Assembly (NCBI GenBank): GCA_947568835.1 | Contig: OX387609.1 | Span: forward strand, 14,377,708-14,441,707 | DNA: 64,000 nucleotides | Direction of reading: 5' to 3' | From: Protonemura montana | Lineage: Eukaryota > Arthropoda > Insecta > Plecoptera > Nemouridae | In this document: piece by piece, positions 31,701-41,169 of the stretch | Layout: each line of letters begins with the position of its first letter | Numbering within the stretch: position 1 is the stretch's first letter | Notes under the pieces: generated by a model | Told to the model about the DNA's origin: nothing | Seen by the model: the letters and a program-made list of their open reading frames with translations, nothing else | The model's database searches: none | Translations under genes and position numbers: made by a program

Positions 31701-34700
31701 ACAGCAAGCCTTGCTTCAGAGCACAGCAAGCCTTGCTTCAGAGCACAGCAAGCCTTGTTTCAGAGCACAGCAAGCCTTGCTTCAGAGCACAGCAAGCCTT
31801 GCTTCAGAGCACAGCAAGCCTTGCTTCAGAGCCCAGCAAGCCTTGTTTCAGAGCACAGCAAGCCTTGCTTCAGAGTACAGCAAGCCTTGCTTCAGAGCCC
31901 AGCAAGCCTTGCTTCAGAGTACAGCAAGCCTTGCTTCAGAGCACAGCAAGCCTTGCTTCAGAGCACAGCAAGCCTTGCTTCAGAGCACAGCAAGCCTAGC
32001 TTCAGAACCCAGCAAGCCTTGCTTCAGAGCAGCTAGCAGAGCGTACGCCACAGCATGTTGATACAGGTATAGTTTCGATATGAACCCTGGCCTTGATGCT
32101 GTCAGCACTGAAGGAAAAGTGCATTGCTTTGAAAATAACAAAATCATCCAAATATGGCTGGCTATGTTTCCACAAGTGGTTAAAATAATTGACTGTTTCT
32201 CTGTGAAAAGATAAAATGTGTCAAACTCACCACGTTCACAGGTTATCGGCCTCGGACGCCATTTTTTCCGCATATTGCATCTCGTGATCTGCGCTCCAGG
32301 GTTGTTTATTTGAGGTGTGTAACCTTGGTGACAAGCGAGGCGGGCGGTCGTTCCCAGGGGCACGGGTGCAACACCGCAGTCAACGGTAATTCCTTCCAGC
32401 GAGCAGCTGGCGCTCATGGAGTTAGTCGCCAGCGCTGGGCAGCCAACCTCGGCGGGATCTGCTGGCGTTGGCACACTCGGCGTTGGCAGACTCGGCGTTG
32501 GCACACTTGACGTTGGTACACTTGACGTTGGTACACTTGACGTTGGTACACTTGACGTTGGTACACTTGACGTTGGTACACTTGACGTTGGTACACTTGA
32601 CGTTGGTACAGTGTCTAAACACAATAAAATGAGTTAATAATGTATAATATGTGATATGATGGAACTAATTACTGTACGATTTTTTGGTTACGTCTCGTGG
32701 ACAAAGAAAACATTATAAATTTACCAAGTGGATGTGGTTGTCTGTTGCTTTTATCCTGCGACAACATTGAGATGTTTGGTAGAGAACATAATGAATGCTG
32801 GGGAATAAGAAGACTCCTATAAGATCACCAGATTTCCCATGCGACAGATGTGAGATGTCAAGGCTACATTACAAATGCAGATTAAAAGATGAAGACTAAC
32901 ATCCAGGGTCACAGCCAATCGGATACTTATATCATCTGAACCCACGCTATCTTTTATCTAAACATTGCAATACTGGATCTTAGTCCCGTGGAACGTCCAA
33001 GTCAAATCCCAGCAACAAAACATTGATTCAACATCGGAAATTACACCAGTTTGTTCCGACAGCTTATTGTTTCCGAATTGGACAGCATGGGCAGACCATG
33101 TTTGACAGACAAAATGGCCAACAAAATCTGGTCTCTATCACGTCATAGGTACTCATGTGTCAATGATATGCAAGCAACGTGAAGTTGCAAGCTAACTCAC
33201 CGCTTGCCGGGAGCACGAGGGCGACAATCTTGGGTGAAGACAGCGCCGCGTGGTCCACGTGGCATTCCAACCTCTTGCCCATGTCCTCGGTTGACAGGTT
33301 GCGGGTGAAAGTTTGTACGACGGGCTGAGGTTCCCAGGGACGTGCTGACGTCAAGTCCTCTAGCAAGGTGTCGTTGCTCTGGTCTCGACGGACCACGCGG
33401 CCGTCTAAGAGCCAGGTCAGGTTCGCCGGCGGAGCGCTAGGAGGCGCTCGGCACGTCGCTTGTAGGAGCGAGCCAGCGCACAGGCTCTCAAGGTCACTCA
33501 CGTCCAGAGCCGGGTCTCCCACAGGGGCGGCTAAAACAAAGCAGGTGGCAAGATGGAAGCACAGTCGATGTTTTTGTATTTTGTTTACGGTATAAGCTGT
33601 TTCACGATGGAATGTTTGTCCTAACACGGACGTCATCCGACGATTCTGCGCAGAACCCTCCACTAACTTCAGGGTGAGACTGTTGCACGTGAACCTTGAC
33701 CTCATGAAGGGGCGCTGTGATTGGTCCAGATGATTTGCATGACGTCTGGGTTTATGGTGATGACGTGACAGAATGATTGTTGTCGTTTCCAAAGAGAGAC
33801 AACATCAAGGTGACAGCGAGTGTACCGGTCTCTTGAGAGGCAACTTCACCCTCGTCTTCATAATTGCACAAGGCTAGCAGCACTTTCAGGTTTGCAGCCC
33901 AAAATGTTCAAACTCTCGAAGCTGGTTCCTTTAGTTGCTGGACCCATGTCTTGATTAATTAGTTAACAAGGCATTAAGTATGAAAAAGGATAATGAGGCT
34001 GTAAGGAATTCAAGAATCGACTGCATGCTGGCACCGGGTTTCCCCTTGGATAACATCAACCTACTGTTCACTGACTCCATTAAACCAGTGCTCCAAGGTA
34101 TAGAGCCGTTAAAAACCGTCGTCAAGTAGCGTTGTTAAACACCGTCGTCAAGCATTACCAATGAAATCATCAGTCAGCAGAACATCAATATTCATAGACT
34201 GGATCTTCAAAGCAGAGTGTAAGGCCCGTAAGTTTGGTAGTCAAGGTGTTATCACCATGGCAACTGGAAATTACCATGAAAATCTGGAAACCGTCAGTGA
34301 TTGGCTGCTCTTGTTTAAGATGAACACTGCTTTTTGGATCCGGCTCCTGGAGTCCGAGGTTAACTTACACAAGACAAATACAATTGTCGCCTGTATAGAA
34401 GTGTCCGGTCTACTCGAAGCGAACAAAGTCCAAATCCCGGCATCGCGCTGCGTCACGTTGGACAACAGGAAGCCGCATTCGTGTTGCTCCAGTCCACGGC
34501 CGTGTTGACGATATCGCTTGTTCGAGGTCGTCTCGTTCGAGTACAAGTCTACTCTGCGATCAGCAGGCGTGAAGAGGTTACACAAGTCAAGTCTCCTGTC
34601 AATCTTCAGCAGCACGGCCACTTCGGAGCCCGGAGCAGCCACAATGCGACGCGGCGTTAGCAAGGTGGAAGGCGACACTTTCCATCCTGTGAACCGGTGG

Positions 34701-36875
34701 AGACAATCACTGGCCAATCGCAAGCCAACAAGACCACGGCCAGGGTGACCACAGATTTAACTTTAGCTTTGGGAGGTTGGGCAAATTTTAAAATGTCCAG
34801 GGTTAAAAAAACTGCCTGCTAAAGACTTATCTCAGTGTCTTATTTATATCTGAACGTTGTACAAATCATATAGGTTAAAAATTATCCAAAAAAATGTTTA
34901 ATCATTAAAAAGTTTGGCAACTCAGCTATTAATTAAGAAACTAGCGTCCCATTTAAAACGTATTTACCTTGGTAACAATAAAAAAAAGGCTGTAAAAACC
35001 AGTCTCCAAACGCATGCGTTGTCAACACTGGAAGGAATCATTCCATCACATGCAACAAGTACATCCTCCCGTCCCTTGCATTGTACAGCACTTACCATTG
35101 TAATGCACCGTCGCTATACCGCGACTCCAGCTGCCATCAGCTGCACGACCCAGGCACTCGACGAGCTCAAGGAAATAAACGCTTGGCAGCACCAGAGTGA
35201 CTCCACAATCTCCAGCGGACAATCCTCTCCCGGCGTAAGTCGCCGTATACCCACCAAACCTATCTTTATAAGATAGCACGGGCGATTGCGGGCCGCGGCC
35301 AAAGTCCGCCACTGGGGGGACATTATTGTAGGTCGGTAACCAGACCCGGCAGTCGATCAGCGGGTGTGGAAAGATGCACTGGACAGTGATGTTGTTGCCA
35401 CGCCTAACATCCTGGTAAGTTGGCTCCACCACTGGAGTCACCACTCGCGTCTCCAGCGTGTCAGCGCTGACGTCTGCAACCGAAGTACAAGACCAGACGT
35501 GGAAAAACACACAGAGATTGCATTGCGTTCGACCGATCATTAAGCCTATAATTCCATGGACCGTTCATCTACTAAACCGAACACAGATATGCTGATGGTG
35601 GTTGCTACTAGATGGACCCATGGTTGTTTTTAAAGTAACATCATCCTTCGGCAGGGATGTTAAATCAGTGGTCTCCCTCTTAAAGGGGAGTAGGTTATGC
35701 GCTGGCACTTCGTCTCTTCTATGCTTGGTAAGGTTCATCATTATCATTATTACCCAGTGCCACATTAAATTAGTGCCGCTGGACCAGTTGTCAGAACAGT
35801 GCGTCGTTCAACACCGATATTCCATCAATCAATCACTTTTAAGGAACACAATTTCACGCCGTTATTGTGATTTAATAACGTTCAAATAATATTCAAAGAT
35901 GCCAAATTAATGTATTGTAGAGCTTTATCAATTGTTTAAAGAACAGTCGCCAGCGCAACCTGGTAGAAGCTACCGTTAGCAAGTTTCGCCGACTCGTTTG
36001 CTCAGTGGGACGCTTAAAATTAGCGTGGTGTCTTGAATTCACCAAAAGGCAAGAAACTAAAGACACTAGGAAAATTTTTATTTTATTTTGTTTATTTTAT
36101 TTTTTATTTCACAACTTTGACATGCATTTCATTCATTATAAATGCTATCGGTTGTTGCATATCTAATAACAATATCAACTTAAATGGATAAATCCTTTTG
36201 AGGAATGAATGCATGGAAGGAGACAGGAGATGGATTAGAAAAGACAAAGTTTAGAGGAACAAACAGATGTGAACAGGGAAACGAGGGAAATGAGAAACGG
36301 AAAGGTACGGAAGAAAGAAATAATGATGAGAAAACAGAACACTACGAGGATGATGAACGCAAAGAGAGAACAGAAGAGACATAACGAAGAAGAAATTAAA
36401 ATAACAGACAAAAAGGACACTAGTATTACTAATAAAATTTCAGAATTAAAATGGGAAGAATAAAGAAAAAGAAGGAAAATAACAATATCAACTTATGTGT
36501 GTAAATCCTTTTGAGGAAGGAATGCATGGAAGGACACAAGAGATAGATTAGAGAAGAAAAGTTTAGAGGAACAAACAGATGTGAATTTAAATTGATAGGA
36601 AAAAGTTAGAAATGAAAGGGACTGGGATTGTAAAAAGAGATGTTGAAGAGTGGAATGGGATTAATGGTATGGACGAAGAAGGGGTGAAAAATGTAAATAG
36701 TTTTAAGGAATAGATAAAGGTGATGTGAATTGAAGAATGGAAGGGGATATAGGTACGCAGACATAATTGCTTGAATCTGTTTCAAATAAATATAAATAAA
36801 CCAATGAGCTAATTGTTTTAAATGTTACTCACGCCATACGGTGGCCAAGAGACAAACGAGGGCGCTGTAGAGCAT
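28421..36875 (-). CDS. Secreted Ig(x3)-stalk-CCP-ModSP-type serine protease, eight coding exons, 762 residues
   Basis: The model joins eight exons with GT/AG borders in a continuous frame: 36875-36833, 35473-35096, 34686-34369, 33530-33201, 32614-32231, 31528-31367, 30659-30361, 28795-28421 (2289 nt including stop). The first six introns are all phase 1, the pattern of exon-shuffled extracellular modules; the last is phase 0. Order: signal peptide (1-18), Ig-like 1 (19-140), Ig-like 2 (141-246), Ig-like 3 (247-356), PTSSV-repeat stalk (360-414), CCP/sushi (415-484), protease (485-762). Triad His541, Asp599, Ser700 is intact. The catalytic part resembles arthropod ModSP/HP14-type initiators of Toll and melanization cascades (GDSGGGFVFP, Leu before the new N-terminus). 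Known ModSPs carry LDLa and CCP modules; Ig modules in that place are unusual to my knowledge. Splice predictions are by eye. Confidence 0.85.
30361..30659 (-). CDS. Protease gene exon 7: catalytic His and Asp
   Basis: Borders are TGTTGCAG/CGGCT and GGCCTC/GTAAGT. It encodes residues 539-638. AAHC (His541) is split by a phase-1 intron at the classic chymotrypsin-family position. FESDIAVVQLSTPV holds Asp599. The exon ends in phase 0 at MGL and joins VPGWG of exon 8. Confidence 0.88.
30780..31105 (-). repeat. Interspersed repeat with CGAAACGTCGGG core (minus copy, in protease intron 6)
   Basis: This matches the plus copy at 24215-24530 in the reverse orientation. On the minus strand it contains CTGAAGAAGTAAC, TAATATAT, GTTACGAAACGTCGGG (30930-30896): a 5-bp stem between a CTGAAGA block and GAAAC. 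No coding capacity. Confidence 0.7.
31367..31528 (-). CDS. Protease gene exon 6: activation site and start of protease domain
   Basis: Borders are GTGCCGTAG/ACTGC and CTCCG/GTAGGT. It encodes residues 485-538. DCGLRMG supplies the cysteine that usually tethers the light chain. The activation region is RTSSL-SVGGNEAQSTEFPWHV. Cleavage would follow Leu496, exposing Ser497-Val-Gly-Gly instead of the usual Ile-Val-Gly-Gly. CGGSLIT gives the conserved cysteine before the His loop. Confidence 0.85.
31575..32036 (+). repeat. 22-bp minisatellite, about 21 units (protease intron 5)
   Basis: The unit AGCAAGCCTTGCTTCAGAGC + AC repeats head to tail with substitutions at two or three positions (CACAG/CCCAG/TACAG; TTGC/TTGT). 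Its period makes three plus-strand frames open (repeats of QALLQSTAS-like text), but it lies inside an intron and these are artefacts. AGCAAGCCTTGCTT has a self-complementary core, so each unit can form a small hairpin. Confidence 0.9.
32231..32614 (-). CDS. Protease gene exon 5: PTSSV stalk and CCP/sushi domain
   Basis: Borders are GTGTTTAG/ACACTG and ACGTG/GTGAGT. It encodes residues 357-484. Seven exact PTSSV repeats and two variants (PTPSL, PTPSV) come from a 15-bp DNA repeat (CTTGACGTTGGTACA on the plus strand, about 32465-32610) and form a Ser/Thr/Pro stalk likely to be O-glycosylated. The CCP domain follows with cysteines 415, 427, 436, 451, 469 and 482 and the motif GTTARLACHQGYTP ... 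KKWRPRPITC. The CCP lies next to the protease, as in ModSP-type enzymes. Confidence 0.85.
33201..33530 (-). CDS. Protease gene exon 4: Ig-like domain 3
   Basis: Borders are TTGTTTTAG/CCGCC and AAGCG/GTGAGT. It encodes residues 247-356. The C2-like Ig signature is LLQATCRAPPSAPPANLTWL (B-strand Cys, C-strand Trp) and KRLECHVDHA (F-strand Cys). The sequons NLT, NDT and NLS are present. It is the most canonical of the three Ig domains. Confidence 0.82.
34369..34686 (-). CDS. Protease gene exon 3: Ig-like domain 2
   Basis: Borders are GTTCACAG/GATGG and CTTGT/GTAAGT. It encodes residues 141-246. APGSEVAVLLKI and LSNVTQRDAGIWTLFA give the B, E and F strands of an Ig fold. The usual B-strand and F-strand cysteines are replaced (Ile/Lys and Leu). 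Other cysteines (DLCN, HECG, VLC at the end) remain, so the disulphide pattern must differ. The sequons NET and NVT are present. Confidence 0.75.
35096..35473 (-). CDS. Protease gene exon 2: Ig-like domain 1
   Basis: Borders are TTGCAG/ACGTC and CAATG/GTAAGT. It encodes residues 15-140. The Ig-like core pair is Cys47 (ITVQC) and Cys121 (LVECLG), with Trp59 in the C strand. A second pair, Cys56 and Cys104 (AGDCG), probably forms an additional disulphide. One N-glycosylation sequon (NIT, 42-44) is present. Confidence 0.8.
35600..35835 (+). mobile_element. Diverged 5S-SINE body (protease intron 1 side, upstream of Ig1)
   Basis: CATCCTTCGGCAGGGATGTTAAATCAGTGG, GGTAAGGTTCATCATTATC and CAGAACAGTGCGTCGTTCAAC match the SINE body at 13.8, 15.9 and 38.5 kb, in the opposite orientation and more diverged. 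There is no 5S head. Confidence 0.65.
36168..36585 (+). repeat. Imperfect direct duplication of about 100 bp in a purine-rich block (protease intron 1)
   Basis: AACAATATCAACTTA ... AAATCCTTTTGAGGAA ... AATGCATGGAAGGA occurs at 36168 and again at 36481, 313 bp apart. The intervening 200 bp is very A/G-rich. The open frames there are low-complexity. Confidence 0.7.
36833..36875 (-). CDS. Protease gene exon 1: start codon and signal peptide
   Basis: The ATG at 36875-36873 opens MLYSALVCLLATVW, a hydrophobic signal core. The donor is GTATGGC/GTGAGT. Joined to exon 2 it reads ...VWHVSA-DT, a good signal-peptidase site after Ala18 (small residues at -3/-1 context V-S-A). The context before ATG is CACCGCCATGC, close to a Kozak consensus. 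A TTCCAG acceptor 5' of it suggests a 5'-UTR intron. Confidence 0.75.
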
Positions 36876-37079
36876 GGCGGTGGCAGGACCTGGAACCAAA
36901 CAGCACAGTCAGTCTCCATGTAGCACTTGCTGGGCTTTATTTGCAAAGACGTGGATAAATTCAGCTTGAAGACAGTCAAAGACAGCTTTTCAGAGTGCAA
37001 AAAAAACTTGGTTTGTGAATGATAAGTAAAAAACTAATCTCAGTTCGGTTGTAGTAAAAAAATGTTCATTTTTACTTTT

Positions 37080-37140
37080 TAAAAGCGTTATTTTTTTCAA
37101 AACTAGTGCTAAGGTTAGATGAAGTAGACATGAGTCTAAA
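37080..37140 (+). repeat. Fragment of the GGGTTTTGAATGCTAAG foldback family
   Basis: AAAACTAGTGCTAAGGTTAGATGAAGTAGACATGAGTCTA-type sequence matches the outer tail of the copies at 24.5 and 48.07 kb. The arms are missing. Confidence 0.55.
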
Positions 37141-37523
37141 AACTATAATATCATCTTAGTGTGTCTATTTGCCACTGAGCAGCGTTGCAATCGCAGTTGA
37201 AATTCCAACTCAATTCACGTTGGGAAGAAGGCTGTGACTTTCATTAGAAACAATGACACAACGCACCAATAAAGTGCTCCATGAATAAGTGTCATAGCAA
37301 CCATTAGTGTTAGCAAAAAACTGTGCTACCGAATGAAATGGTATTGGTCAGTTTACAATTCAGTCATGTTGCTGCGGTGATCACTAAACTATAATACGTT
37401 AAAAAATGTGATTTATCAAAATATGCTCTACAGAAATTAATATCGCTGAAGATTTAGATGTTGAGAAAATTTAAGGTTGAAAGTGTTTCTAGAAATATGA
37501 AAATATATTATTAATAACTTACA

Positions 37524-37720
37524 GTTAATGCAGTTTGTGAACGGTGGCAGTCGGATGGACAGGCTTGTGGGCTTGTGGACTCTGGATGAACTGCGAGAGA
37601 CTCCTGTGCAGCTGGCTAACTGTGACACTCTGGTATCAATGCGTTGGCTTTTATTTTGTCCAAGTTGAGTCAGGGTGGGGAAGATACCCATTTGGAGCCC
37701 CACGGGCGGTCGTATGATAG
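37524..37720 (-). other. Possible 5'-UTR exon and promoter of the protease gene
   Basis: A good donor (TTAACT/GTAAGT, exon end at 37524-37523) lies 650 bp upstream of the start-codon exon, which itself has a preceding acceptor-like TTCCAG. A TATA-like ATATTTTATAG is at about 37768-37756 on the minus strand. Start site and exon length are guesses. Confidence 0.3.
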
Positions 37721-38534
37721 GGTCAAGCGGGTCACAGATAGTAAATAGGCTTTCTATAAAATATGCGCATTTAATTATCGATCATATCCTGCTCAGTACG
37801 ATTACTTAAGCTCAGTAAAATTGTTTGCAGTAAAGGTCGGAGGTCCATGAAAACATGGAGTGATTTAGTTCTCAATTTTAAGTGTGTTAAGGCAGGTTAA
37901 GGCTGGTTAAGGGTTTGTAGCTAACCTCACTTTTGCTTCCCCACTTGAACACTTGCGGTGGTCTCTTCTAGAAGGGTAAAAACACCATTTTTCTAGAAGC
38001 CTTGGTTTTGCTTTTTCGATAACGTAAACTACGAGACATTATTAAATATAGCGCAAATAAACGATTGAAGGAGGCAAGAGTGTGCACGAACACTGGTAGC
38101 TGGTAGATACGTAGCTCACAAGAGCTGAAATGCCATCTAAAGGCACCAGTTCAACATAGCGCATCGACAAAAGAGCCTACAAAACTCATAAGCGTTAGCT
38201 GACATTTTCAAATATTTGGTTTGTATTTAAAAAAATTATAGAGCCAGCTTTCTGTTATTAGAGCTAACCGAGTGGAGTTGCTAAGTGCAGGAGTTTACTG
38301 GCGGAAAGTTAAGAGTAGGCCACTTTTAATTCTACCCCCTCTACCATAATCCACTGTACATTTCGCTCTTACAACCAGGACTCAGGGCTGAAGGGGTTGC
38401 AGCCCAGCGGGGTTTCTTGCCCCCCAAAATCCCAAAGTTACGCTACAGTGGCGCTACCAGATTTTGATCCTCAAATTTGCAAGCCTAGAAAAATCTGTCA
38501 AGCGGGAAGTAAAACAAAACTGAGATTACTTGAT

Positions 38535-39065
38535 TGATTTGTGGTGTTTAACGACACACTGTATTGACATCTGGCCATGTGGCGCTGGTCTTATGGCGTC
38601 GGTGAATGAGTGGATGATGATGAACCTAACATAGCCTAGAAGGGAGGAGGGAAACCCGGTGCCGGCACGTAGCCTACTCCTGTCGAATAGCGCCAAGGCG
38701 ACCACCGGCTTAACGTCCCTTCTGAAGGACGGTACAACGTGAACAACAGGATTCCTCCACAAATCAATGCTGTCGAGAAGTTAATAATTGCAAGGTGAGT
38801 GAAGTTGCTGTACTAACTTTCATCCCTCCAACCTCTCTCCCGAACAGAACTGGTCATGTGTGTGATGGTCACCCATGCAATACCTGACCCAGAGCATGGT
38901 GTTGCTTAACTTTCATCCATCCAACCTCTCTCCCAAACAGAACCGGTCATGTGTGTGATGGTCACCCATCCAATTCCTGACCCAGCGCAGTGTTGCTTAA
39001 CTTCGGTGATCTCATGAGAACCGGTGTTTCTAACACGCCAAACCGTTCGGTGAGAGAAACTGAGA
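38535..39065 (-). mobile_element. 5S-headed SINE with two tandem heads
   Basis: On the minus strand: 5S-like head (AACACCGGTTCTCATGAGAT, GATCACCGAAGTTAAGCAAC, GGATGGGTGACC), a second shortened head, then the body with GGGACGTTAAGCCGGTGG, and the end AATACAGTGTGTCGTTAAAC. This is the cleanest complete copy of the family in the window. It is a non-coding, LINE-dependent element by family logic. Confidence 0.82.
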
Positions 39066-39830
39066 AGAGGGCAGTAAACGCAAGGTTAAAAATAATGAAC
39101 CGGAAGTCATCGAGAATTACGTGCCAATAAACAATAATTCTTGCTCGGAGTAAGTTTTCAAAAGGATGTCGGCATGCTGTGTCAATTATTTGATACTAAT
39201 TGGCAACTTTGTTGGCAACATCTACCAAAGTCTGATGACGCAAGTAGCTAAAGAACGACGGGGTTACAGTTGTGTTAGCCTTACCTTGCCACAACCTGGT
39301 GGACTCTGACTACACATTGCCAACTTTAGAATGCAAAATAAAGCCAGTCTTCACCGGGGAGTTTGAAAATTAACCAGAAAATTATGATCAAACAATGCAT
39401 CATGCACTTAAATTCTTTGTGAATTTAACAGTTTATATACGTGAAATTAATTCTATTGAAAAATAAGAACTTAAATACAAAACTAAAAGTCCTAATGGCT
39501 TCTGCTAAATACCTACCGTACACTGCTACCGTACGGCTGCCAATAAGCAGTTTGAAAGCTTGGTTTCCTGCCAAAACCTGATAAAAGTTAAAAGTAATCC
39601 AAAATACATTAATTTTAACTTTGGTTGATTAAAATGTATTGTTTTTCATTAAATATTTTGTTTTCCTGAAATTATTAAATGTTTCAACCAAAGAAAAACG
39701 TTATTTTGTTTCTTTTAAATCGGATAGTTAACAGTAGCATCATGGTGTAATGTTTTCTAGGTTGGTACAAGCGCTCCAGAAAGTGGCAAACTCTAATTAA
39801 TCCTAGTGTATCCCATGATAAAAATTCTAG
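39066..39830. other. Intergenic, nothing recognised
   Basis: There is no coding signal. From about 39830 sequence gradually acquires CTAGA/CCAGAC words, apparently degenerate edge material of the satellite that follows. Confidence 0.45.
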
Positions 39831-40059
39831 CTAAGTCTAGTAACAATCTAGCTACGTTTTAACTAGATATTGCCAGACATTGCTGGAGGAAATTCTTCAA
39901 GCTAGAACCAGCTAGCAAACTAAAACTAGACTTAACTTGATAGGCACTAGACATAACCAGAAAACCAAGTGAGCGTCTAAATCGTCACTAGCGATTACCA
40001 GAACATACTGGACAAGACTAGAAGTAAATGGAGTTAGCTGTATAAACATAGAGATGACT

Positions 40060-40850
40060 GGAGTTAGACTTTACCAGACGTTGCCAGACTTTGCCAGACT
40101 TGCATGCTAGACAGAGGTTACTAGGGTTTGCTAGACATGGAAGATGCTAGACCAAGCTAGACTTTGCCAGACGTTGCCAGACTTTGCCAGACTTGCATGC
40201 TAGACAGAGGTTACTAGAATTTGCTAGACATGGAAGATGCTAGACCAAGCTAGACTTTGCCAGACGTTGCCAGACTTTGCCAGACTTGCATGCTAGACAG
40301 AGGTTACTAGGGTTTGCTAGACATGGAAGATGCTAGACCAAGCTAGACTTTGCCAGACGTTGCCAGACTTTGCCAGACTTGCATGCTAGACAGAGGTTAC
40401 TAGAATTTGCTAGACATGGAAGATGCTAGACCAAGCTAGACTTTGCCAGACGTTGCCAGACTTTGCCAGACTTGCATGCTAGACAGAGGTTACTAGGGTT
40501 TGCTAGACATGGAAGATGCTAGACCAAGCTAGACTTTGCCAGACGTTGCCAGACTTTGCCAGACTTGCATGCTAGACAGAGGTTACTAGAATTTGCTAGA
40601 CATGGAAGATGCTAGACCAAGCTAGACTTTGCCAGACGTTGCCAGACTTTGCCAGACTTGCATGCTAGACAGAGGTTACTAGAATTTGCTAGACATGGAA
40701 GATGCTAGACCAAGCTAGACTTTGCCAGACGTTGCCAGACTTTGCCAGACTTGCATGCTAGACAGAGGTTACTAGGGTTCGCTATACATGGAAGATGCTA
40801 GACCAAGCTAGACTTTGCCAGACTCAGTATTTCTACTAGACTTGAGTGGA
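40060..40850 (+). repeat. 93-bp satellite, eight units, with dimeric higher order
   Basis: The landmark GCATGCTAGACAGAGGTTAC occurs at 40102, 40195, 40288, 40381, 40474, 40567, 40660 and 40753, exactly 93 bp apart. Units alternate between CTAGGGTTTGC and CTAGAATTTGC (G, A, G, A, G, A, A, G), so most of the array is built of 186-bp dimers. Otherwise units are nearly identical, which implies recent homogenisation. No coding meaning. Confidence 0.92.
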
Positions 40851-40859
40851 GTTCACTGG

Positions 40860-41142
40860 AGCTAGACTTTGCCAGACGTTGCCAGACCTTGCCAGACTTT
40901 ACCAGACGTTGCCAGACCTTGCCAGACGTTGCCAGACGTTGCCAGACTTTACCAGACGTTGCCAGACCTTGCCAGACGTTGCCAGACGTTGCCAGACCTA
41001 TCCAGACTTTACCAGACGTTGCCAGACCTTGCCAGACTTTACCAGACGTTGCCAGACGTTGCCAGACGTTGCTAGACTTTACCAGACGTTGCCAGACCTT
41101 GCCAGACTTTACCAGACGTTGCCAGACTTTGCTAGACTTGGA
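40860..41142 (+). repeat. 10-bp satellite, about 28 units
   Basis: Variants of the decamer TTGCCAGACG (GTTGCCAGAC, CTTGCCAGAC, TTTACCAGAC) follow each other without spacer. The word is also the building block of part of the adjacent 93-bp unit. Because 10 is not a multiple of 3, several frames are open as 10-residue peptide repeats; these are artefacts. Confidence 0.9.
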
Positions 41143-41169
41143 GTTTGGAGCTCGACTTAAATACGCATT

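Noticed and set aside
31601..32061. Three plus-strand frames of 132-138 codons with QALLQSTAS-like repeats
   Set aside because: The 22-bp intronic minisatellite opens all three frames; it lies inside an intron of the opposite-strand protease gene.
32310..32637. Plus-strand and alternative minus-strand frames over the PTSSV region
   Set aside because: Shadows of the 15-bp coding repeat in exon 5 of the protease.
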